64,000 nucleotides of DNA, taken from the NCBI RefSeq assembly GCF_014656195.1, contig NZ_BNBY01000023.1, positions 17,337 through 81,336 of the forward strand, in the 5' to 3' direction. The notes under the pieces were generated by a model, which saw nothing but the letters and a program-made list of their open reading frames with translations, made no database searches and was not told the origin of the DNA. Positions 58,864-64,000 of this stretch are shown here, one piece after another. The stretch comes from Kitasatospora xanthocidica (lineage in GTDB: Bacteria > Actinomycetota > Actinomycetes > Streptomycetales > Streptomycetaceae). Position 1 is the stretch's first letter. Each line of letters begins with the position of its first letter. Made by a program: the position numbers and the translations under genes.

Positions 58864-60096
58864 ATGAAGATCGCGGTGATCGACGGCTACTCGACCGGCC
58901 GACTGCTCGTCTCCGCCCTGCGCGACCGCGGTGCCCGTTGCGTGCACGTGCGGTCCTCCCCGGACATGCCGGAGTACTTCACCCGCGCCTTCGACGCCTC
59001 CGACTACACGGAGCTCCTGGACGGCGGCGGCGACCCGGCCGAACTCGCCCGGATCCTGGCCGCGTCGGGCGTGGACCGGGTGGTGGCCGGCACCGAGTCG
59101 GGGGTCATCCTCGCCGACACCCTCACCCATCTGATGGGCCTGCCGGGCAACCGCGTCGAGACCCTCGCCGCCCGCCGCGACAAGCAGGCGATGGCCGACA
59201 CCGCGTCAGCCGCCGGCGTCGCCGTGCCACGGGGCAGGCGCTTCGAGGAGGCCGACGCGGCCGCCGCCTGGTTCGAGGCGGGCGGCCTGACCGAGGCCGT
59301 GGTCAAGCCGCCGAACAGCGCCGGCACCGACAACGTCCGGTTCTGCCGGAGCGTCGACGAGGTGCGCGACGCCTGCAAGTCCGTCCTGTGCGCCGACAAC
59401 CTCTACGGGCAGCCGAACACCGCCGTCCTGGTCCAGGAGCGGGTGCACGGCGTCGAGTACTACGCCAACACCGTGTCGCACGACGGGGTCCACCGCTTCG
59501 CGGAGTTGTGGAGGTACACCAAGCGGGCCGGCAGCGTCGGCCACCCCGTCTACGACTACGAGGAGCCGGTCCCCGCCGACTCGGCGGAAGCGGCACCCCT
59601 GCTCGGTTTCGTCACCGCGGCCCTGGACGCCCTGGGCATCGTCTCCGGGGCGGCCCACACCGAGGTGATGACGACCGCCCGCGGCCCGGTGCTGATCGAG
59701 ACCGGCGCCCGGCTCGGCGGCGGCACCGCGCCCGCGGTGGTGGAGAAGTACGCCGGGGTCTCGCAGACCTCGCTGCTGGCCGACACCCTGCTCGCCCCCG
59801 AGCGGCTCGCGGCCTTCCGGGACACCGCCGTCAGCTGGTCCGGCGCGCTGCGCAACGTCGCCCTGATCAACCCGGCCGCCGGGATCGCCGGACCGCTGGA
59901 CTGGACCGAGCGCCTGCGGGAGCTGCCCACTCTGGTCCACCTCGCGCACGGCGTCGCCCCCGGCCGGCACCTGCCCGCGACCAGCGACCTGATCAACAGC
60001 CCCGGCTACGTCTACCTGGCCGCCGAGGACCCGGCCGAGGTCGAGCGCGACTACCGGGCCCTGCGGGCGCTGGAGGAGGACGGCCTCTACACCTGA
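58864..60096 (+). CDS. ATP-grasp carboxylate-amine ligase
   Basis: 410 residues with classical ATP-grasp order: a Rossmann-like N-terminus (IAVIDGYSTGRLLVSAL), RRDKQAMADTASAAGVAVPR, TEAVVKPPNSAGTDNVRFCR (Lys and flexible loop), VLVQERVHGVEYYANTV (Glu), and GPVLIETGARLGGGTAPAVV (Mg-binding Glu and Arg). It matches the L-amino-acid-ligase (BacD/DdaF/RizA-like) and BesA-like group that joins free amino acids. It sits 28 bp after the permuted ligase, so the two probably act in succession on the halogenated or hydroxylated amino acid. Confidence 0.9.
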   Translation: MKIAVIDGYSTGRLLVSALRDRGARCVHVRSSPDMPEYFTRAFDASDYTELLDGGGDPAELARILAASGVDRVVAGTESGVILADTLTHLMGLPGNRVETLAARRDKQAMADTASAAGVAVPRGRRFEEADAAAAWFEAGGLTEAVVKPPNSAGTDNVRFCRSVDEVRDACKSVLCADNLYGQPNTAVLVQERVHGVEYYANTVSHDGVHRFAELWRYTKRAGSVGHPVYDYEEPVPADSAEAAPLLGFVTAALDALGIVSGAAHTEVMTTARGPVLIETGARLGGGTAPAVVEKYAGVSQTSLLADTLLAPERLAAFRDTAVSWSGALRNVALINPAAGIAGPLDWTERLRELPTLVHLAHGVAPGRHLPATSDLINSPGYVYLAAEDPAEVERDYRALRALEEDGLYT

Positions 60097-60179
60097 CCGG
60101 GACGGCTACCGGCGGCAGGACCCGTACCACCCCGGCGCGCACCCGCGCACCCGGTCCCCTCGGCATGAAAGGACGTCGG

Positions 60180-61499
60180 ATGGTACTGGCCACGGCGCCC
60201 GTACCCGGCATCAGCCACGGTCACCTCCTGGTGTTGCTGGTCCAGGTCGGTACGCTGCTCGCCCTCGCGACCGGCCTCGGCCGGCTCGCCCTGCGCCTCG
60301 GACTGCCGGCGGTGGTCGGCGAACTCCTCGCCGGCATCGTGGTGGGGCCCTCCGTACTGGGCGGCGCGGCCCCCGCGGTGTCCGACTGGCTGCTGCCCAG
60401 GAACGCCGAACAGATGCACCTGCTCGGCGCCATCGCGCAGTTGGGCGTCCTGCTGCTGGTGGGCATCACCGGCGCCCACATCGACCTGGACCTGCTGCGC
60501 CGCAAGCGGGGCGCCATCACCTGGGTCAGCCTCGGCAGCGTGCTGCTGCCGATGGCGCTGGGCATCGGCCTGGGCTTCCTGCTGCCCGGGTCGATGCTGG
60601 GCAGGGCCGGTGACCGCACCACCTTCGCCCTCTTCATCGGGGTGGCCGTCGCGGTCAGCGCCCTCCCGGTGATCGCGAAGATCCTGATCGACATGAGGCT
60701 GCTGCACCGCAACGTCGGCCAGGTGATCATCGGCGCCGCCGCCGTCAGCGACATCCTGGGCTGGCTGATGCTGTCGGTCGTCTCCGCCATGGCCACCGAG
60801 GGCCTGCGGGCCGGCGTGGTGGCGGAGTCCGTCGGCTACCTGCTGCTCGTCCTGGCCGTGACGGCCTTCCTGGCCCGCCCGCTGATCGGCCGGCTGCTGC
60901 GGCCGATCGAGCGGGCCGAGAACGGGCGGGAGCTGGGCGCGGCGACCGTCCTGGTGCTGATCGTGTTCGCCGCGGCCGGCACCCACGTGCTCGAGATGGA
61001 GCCGATCCTCGGCGCCTTCCTGTGCGGCATCGTCATCGGCTCCCTCGGCGCCGGGGCCCGGCGCTTCCTGGACACCCTGCGGCCGTTCGTCATGGCCGTG
61101 CTCGCGCCGCTGTTCCTGGCCACCGCCGGACTGCAGGTCGACCTGACCGCGCTCAAGGACCTCTCGGTGCTCGGCGCCGCGCTGGTCACCCTGCTCGTCG
61201 CCGTCGGCGCGAAGCTGGTCGGCGGGTACGCCGGAGCCCGGCTGGGCCGGCTGGACCACGACGAGGCCGTGGCCATCGGCGCCGGGCTGAACGCCCGCGG
61301 CGTGGTCGAGATCGTCCTGGCCTCCGTCGGCCTGGGCCTCGGCGTGCTCAACACCGCCTCGTACACCGTCGTCGTCCTGGTGGCGGTGGTCACCTCGGTC
61401 ATGGCGCCGCCGCTGCTGCGCCGGGCGACCGGCCGGATCGCCCAGACGGCCGGCGAGATCGAACGCGAACGGGACTACGCCACGCAGCTGGTGGCCTGA
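60180..61499 (+). CDS. CPA2-family cation/proton antiporter (KefB-like)
   Basis: 439 residues with about 12-13 helices. GELLAGIVVGPSVLG, a polar ISALPVIAKIL core (AVSALPVIAKILIDM), AAAVSDILGWLML with the ion-site Asp, and GLNARGVVEIVLASVGLGLG are typical of the Na+/H+ exchanger domain. The regulatory TrkA-N domain is absent. Start ATG 60180 after GAAAGGACG. Last gene of the plus-strand run. It may supply ion balance for export or resistance; a direct product role is uncertain. Confidence 0.88.
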   Translation: MVLATAPVPGISHGHLLVLLVQVGTLLALATGLGRLALRLGLPAVVGELLAGIVVGPSVLGGAAPAVSDWLLPRNAEQMHLLGAIAQLGVLLLVGITGAHIDLDLLRRKRGAITWVSLGSVLLPMALGIGLGFLLPGSMLGRAGDRTTFALFIGVAVAVSALPVIAKILIDMRLLHRNVGQVIIGAAAVSDILGWLMLSVVSAMATEGLRAGVVAESVGYLLLVLAVTAFLARPLIGRLLRPIERAENGRELGAATVLVLIVFAAAGTHVLEMEPILGAFLCGIVIGSLGAGARRFLDTLRPFVMAVLAPLFLATAGLQVDLTALKDLSVLGAALVTLLVAVGAKLVGGYAGARLGRLDHDEAVAIGAGLNARGVVEIVLASVGLGLGVLNTASYTVVVLVAVVTSVMAPPLLRRATGRIAQTAGEIERERDYATQLVA

Positions 61500-61504
61500 C
61501 CGGC

Positions 61505-61537
61505 GGCCCGGGAGGCGCGCCACACCCTTCCCGGGCC
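61505..61537. terminator. bidirectional terminator hairpin
   Basis: GGCCCGGGA (61505-61513) and TCCCGGGCC (61529-61537) are perfect arms with a 15-nt loop, between the convergent antiporter and MocR genes. Confidence 0.7.
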
Positions 61538-61569
61538 GGTCAGAGCACCGAGTCCCTGACCAACGAGTC

Positions 61570-63012
61570 TCAGACCACCAGGTGCGGCCGTCGCGCCGGC
61601 GACGGGGCCCGCAGCCCCTCGGCCATGGTCGCGGCCATCCGCCGCACCGCCTCGTGCAGGACGGCGGGCGGCATCGTGTACGGGATCCGCAGGCGGTTCT
61701 CGAAGACGCCCGGATCGGTGGCGAAGCAGGCGCCGCTCTCGATCCGCACGCCGTGGTCCAGGAGCCGTTCGGCGAGGGCGGTCGCGACCGGCGCCCCGAG
61801 GTCGACCCAGAGCGAGAGCCCGCCGGGCGGCAGCTGCCAGCTCCACCGGGGGAGGTGCTCGGTCAGGGCGTCGGCCAGCGCGGCGCGCTGACCGCGCAGC
61901 GCGTCCAGCCGGCCGCGCTGCGGCCCGTCTCCGGCGTCGAGCAGGGTGTGGGCCAGCAGCTGGTCCAGGACGGAGCCGCCCAGGTCGGTCGCTATCCGCT
62001 GGCCGGCGAGCTCCGTCACGAGCTGCGCCGGCGCGCGCAGCCAGCCGATCCGCAGCCCGCCCCAGTGGGTCTTGCTCATCGACCCGAGGGTGATGACCCC
62101 GCCCGCGCCGCCGGACAGGGCACGGCTCGCGAAGGGGGCCGGGGCCGGGCAGTCGAGGGCCAGGTCGGCCATGGTCTCGTCGATCACCAGCCAGGTGCCG
62201 TACGCCCGGGCCGCCCGGGCGATCCGGGCGCGGCTCTCCTCGGGCATCAGCAGACCGGTGGGGTTGTGGAAGTCCGGGGTGAGCAGGGCCAGCCGGGGGA
62301 CCGCCCCGCGGAACGCGGCCTCGACGGCCTCGACGTCCCAGCCGTCCTCCGAGACCGGGGTGGGCACCAGCCGCAGCCGGGCGCGGCGCACGGCCTCCAG
62401 GGCGTTGGGGTAGGACGGGTTCTCCACCAGCACCCGGTCGCCCGGCGCGGCCAACAGCCCGAGGACCAGGCTGAGCGCGTGCTGGGCGCCGGAGGTGATC
62501 AGGACCTGGTCGGGCACGGTCGGCAGCCCGCGCCGGGTGAACCGGTGGGCCACCGCCGCCCGCAGACCGGGCAGCCCGTACGGGTGGTAGCCGGAGCCGC
62601 GGGTGTACACGGCCAGTTGCGGGGCCACCCGGGCGAGGGCGTCGTCCAGCACCTCCGAGGGCAGCCCGGGGGCCGCTCGGGCCAGGTCGATGGCGGCGTC
62701 GGGGGCGGGCAGCGCCCGGCTGACCTTGTGCGGCACGACCTCCTCCGGCAGGGCGGTCCAGGTGCCGGAGCCCCGCCGGCTGTGGGCGTACCCGTGCTCG
62801 CGCAGCAGTTCGTAGGCGGAGGTGACGGTCGGTCTGCTGAGCCCGAGTGAGGTGGCCAGCGCCCGCTCGGCGGGGAGCCGGACGTGCAGCGGCACCCGGC
62901 CGTCCAGGATCAGCGCGCTGATCCCCTCGAACAGGTGGCGGTAGACCGGCCGGGCCCCGCTCAGGCCGGGCAGCAGGGCGGCCAGCTGTCGTGCGCCGAG
63001 CGCCTGTGTCAT
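61570..63012 (-). CDS. MocR-family regulator (GntR helix-turn-helix plus aminotransferase domain)
   Basis: 480 residues. N-terminal winged helix (LHVRLPAERALATSLGLSRP, TVTSAYELLREHGYAHSRRG). C-terminal fold-type-I aminotransferase domain with the PLP Lys in GSMSKTHWGGLRIGW, Asp in WLVIDETMADLA, and ENPSYPNALEAVR. It binds PLP as a sensor and is not a free enzyme. It is divergent from a YczE-type membrane protein, the common MocR/YczR-YczE pairing, so it probably controls that gene and itself. Confidence 0.93.
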   Translation of the reverse strand: MTQALGARQLAALLPGLSGARPVYRHLFEGISALILDGRVPLHVRLPAERALATSLGLSRPTVTSAYELLREHGYAHSRRGSGTWTALPEEVVPHKVSRALPAPDAAIDLARAAPGLPSEVLDDALARVAPQLAVYTRGSGYHPYGLPGLRAAVAHRFTRRGLPTVPDQVLITSGAQHALSLVLGLLAAPGDRVLVENPSYPNALEAVRRARLRLVPTPVSEDGWDVEAVEAAFRGAVPRLALLTPDFHNPTGLLMPEESRARIARAARAYGTWLVIDETMADLALDCPAPAPFASRALSGGAGGVITLGSMSKTHWGGLRIGWLRAPAQLVTELAGQRIATDLGGSVLDQLLAHTLLDAGDGPQRGRLDALRGQRAALADALTEHLPRWSWQLPPGGLSLWVDLGAPVATALAERLLDHGVRIESGACFATDPGVFENRLRIPYTMPPAVLHEAVRRMAATMAEGLRAPSPARRPHLVV

Positions 63013-63020
63013 CGGACCGT

Positions 63021-63120
63021 GTCCCTCGGATCGGCGCCGTGTCCCGCGGAGCGGTGCTGCCTCCCTCGGAGCGGCGCTGCGTCATCCGGACTGGCGCTGC
63101 GTCATCCGGATTGGCTATGG
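63021..63120. repeat. five imperfect 20-bp tandem repeats in a divergent promoter
   Basis: Units start at 63021, 63041, 63061, 63081 and 63101. All share a TCGGA or CCGGA core 6-10 bases into the unit, and the middle three end in CGGYGCTGC- or TGGCGCTGC-like blocks. They begin 9 bp from the MocR start codon, and the last one merges with the GGATTGGC element. A 20-bp period puts each unit on the same DNA face. Confidence 0.7.
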
Positions 63121-63155
63121 GGAACATACCACTTGCCGCCGATTGGCCATCCAAT
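63110..63155. promoter_or_regulatory. probable MocR operator with ATTGGC elements
   Basis: ATTGGCTATGG at 63110-63120 and ATTGGCCATCCAAT at 63142-63155, the second internally palindromic (ATTGG-CCAT-CCAAT), with AACATACCACTTGCC between. Start-to-start spacing is 32 bp (three turns). Lower GC than surroundings. Likely operator for the MocR/yczE pair. Confidence 0.55.
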
Positions 63156-63225
63156 TCCGGTCGGCGGCCCCGGAGACTCCTCGTCAGGTGCACGGCACAG
63201 CGCACCAGGACCGGAGGAACACCCC

Positions 63226-63912
63226 ATGCCCGTCACCACCTCGCCGCCCCGCCGTCCGGCCGCCGGACGCGCGCCGCTGCCGCCGCTCGGCTACCTGCCG
63301 CTCGCGGAACGCCCGGTGCAGCGCCTCGCCCGGCTGCTCGTCGGGCTGGCCCTGTACGGGTTCAGCCTCTCCCTGCTGGTCCGCGCCGCTCTCGGCGTCA
63401 ACCCCTGGAGCGTGCTGTACCAGGGTCTGCAGCACCACTCCTCGCTGAGCTTCGGCACGATCAGCGCGGTGGTGGGCGTGCTCGTCCTGCTGGCGTGGGT
63501 GCCGCTGCGGCAGAAACCGACGCTCGGCACCTTCGCCAACGTCCTGGTGCTCGCCTTCTCCTCCGACCTGGGGCTCGCGGTCATCCCCGAGGACCTCGGC
63601 ATGGCGTACCGCTGCTTCCTGCTGCTGGCGGGCATCCTCCTCAACGGGTTCTCCGTCGCGGTCTACGTCGGCGCCCGGTTCGGGCCGGGCCCCCGGGACG
63701 GGCTGATGACCGGGCTGGCGGCCACGACGGGCCGCTCGGTGCGGTTCGTCCGGACGGGGCTGGAGGTCACGGTCCTCGCGGCCGGCTGGGCGCTCGGCGG
63801 GACGGTCGGCCTCGGCACGGTCCTCTACGCCCTGCTGGTCGGGCCGGTCACCCAGTTCTTCCTGCCGTACTTCACCTACCGCCGGCCCGCCCCGGCCGCT
63901 GACCCCGCCTGA
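63226..63912 (+). CDS. YczE-family membrane protein
   Basis: 228 residues from ATG 63226 (CGGAGGAA site), about five or six helices. LYGFSLSLLVRAALGVNPWS, then TFANVLVLAFSSDLGL and YVGARFGPGPRDGLMTGLAA, are the YczE (YitT-superfamily-like) pattern. Function of the family is unknown, but its pairing with a divergent MocR regulator is common. The last codons lie in the 26-bp tandem repeat that follows. Confidence 0.88.
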   Translation: MPVTTSPPRRPAAGRAPLPPLGYLPLAERPVQRLARLLVGLALYGFSLSLLVRAALGVNPWSVLYQGLQHHSSLSFGTISAVVGVLVLLAWVPLRQKPTLGTFANVLVLAFSSDLGLAVIPEDLGMAYRCFLLLAGILLNGFSVAVYVGARFGPGPRDGLMTGLAATTGRSVRFVRTGLEVTVLAAGWALGGTVGLGTVLYALLVGPVTQFFLPYFTYRRPAPAADPA

Positions 63913-63985
63913 CGCGACGGTTCGACGAGCCCGCCTGACGCGACCGTTCGACGAGCCCGCCTGACGCGACCGTTCGCTGAGCCCG
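63908..63985. repeat. three 26-bp tandem repeats including the yczE stop codon
   Basis: Units 63908-63933, 63934-63959 and 63960-63985, each starting CCTGACGCGAC and ending GAGCCCG; the copies differ at two or three positions. The first unit contains the real TGA of the preceding gene, so the others carry copies of that stop. No gene is seen in the remaining 88 bp of the window. Confidence 0.75.
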
Positions 63986-64000
63986 TCGCGCGGCGCCCCC

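Noticed and set aside
50839..61499. Identity with the bes (beta-ethynylserine) cluster
   Set aside because: A BesD-like halogenase and BesA-like ligase are present, but nothing resembling the di-iron oxidase BesC or the PLP enzyme BesB is encoded.
63908..63985. Tandem repeats as a CRISPR array
   Set aside because: The units are directly contiguous with no spacers.
1..64000. Insertion sequences, prophage genes, tRNA or rRNA genes
   Set aside because: No transposase, integrase or phage structural motifs and no tRNA-like cloverleaf or rRNA-like sequence was noticed by eye. A tRNAscan or HMM run would be decisive.

Overview
The window is chromosomal DNA of a high-GC actinomycete, almost certainly Streptomyces, Kitasatospora or a close relative. 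The signs are a strong third-position G/C bias, many GTG starts with GGAGG-type ribosome sites, an SsgA-like sporulation protein, a StrR-like ParB-fold regulator, an ABC-F resistance protein, an LpqY-SugABC trehalose importer, a CGNR zinc-finger regulator and a MocR/YczE pair. I see no rRNA, tRNA, insertion sequence, prophage or CRISPR array. Gene density is high, and several convergent pairs are separated by long perfect hairpins.

Region 1 (1-7.0 kb, minus strand) reads as a compact RiPP (ribosomally made, modified peptide) cluster. In transcription order it holds an S9 prolyl-oligopeptidase-type peptidase, a 52-residue candidate precursor peptide with a near-ideal ribosome site, a hairpin just after the precursor, a B12-binding radical SAM C-methyltransferase, a DUF5825-like partner, a cytochrome P450 and an MFS exporter that runs off the left edge. 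Start/stop overlaps tie most of the genes together.

Region 2 (7.1-36.3 kb) is mostly housekeeping or accessory. It holds an OmpR-type two-component system beside a PepSY protein with CTTCAG repeats between them; COG4705 and DedA membrane proteins; a polyprenyl synthase; a cold-shock gene with a structured leader; a secreted protein with two 37-residue repeats; lpqY-sugA-sugB-sugC; a methyltransferase-amidase pair beside a 1061-residue AAA regulator; stress proteins; and a GntR-ABC transporter operon that shares an operator with a DUF2079 membrane protein.

Region 3 (36.3-50.3 kb) contains stress, hydrolase and envelope genes. A 19-bp palindromic box, TCACC-N9-GGTGA, recurs in front of many of them: ohr, a CGNR regulator, a tannase-family esterase, a Bax-inhibitor-1 protein, a SRPBCC protein, a secreted alpha/beta hydrolase and a 64-residue protein. 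At three promoters the box is paired at 40-42 bp. The CGNR gene has the box directly at its own start codon and is the obvious candidate regulator. The ABC-F gene in this region has a nine-codon upstream ORF, suggesting antibiotic-responsive attenuation.

Region 4 (50.8-61.5 kb, plus strand) looks like an uncharacterised small-molecule cluster. A StrR-like regulator is followed by a possible 51-residue peptide, a PhyH-superfamily enzyme whose iron motif is HVG rather than HxD (the signature of Fe/2-oxoglutarate halogenases), a GNAT acetyltransferase, a TauD/TfdA dioxygenase with an intact HxD, an ArgE-like M20 deacylase, an MFS exporter, two different ATP-grasp ligases and a CPA2 antiporter. 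My inference is a chlorinated and hydroxylated amino acid that is transiently N-acetylated and ligated into a small peptide, then exported. The window ends with a divergent MocR/yczE pair whose promoter carries 20-bp tandem repeats.
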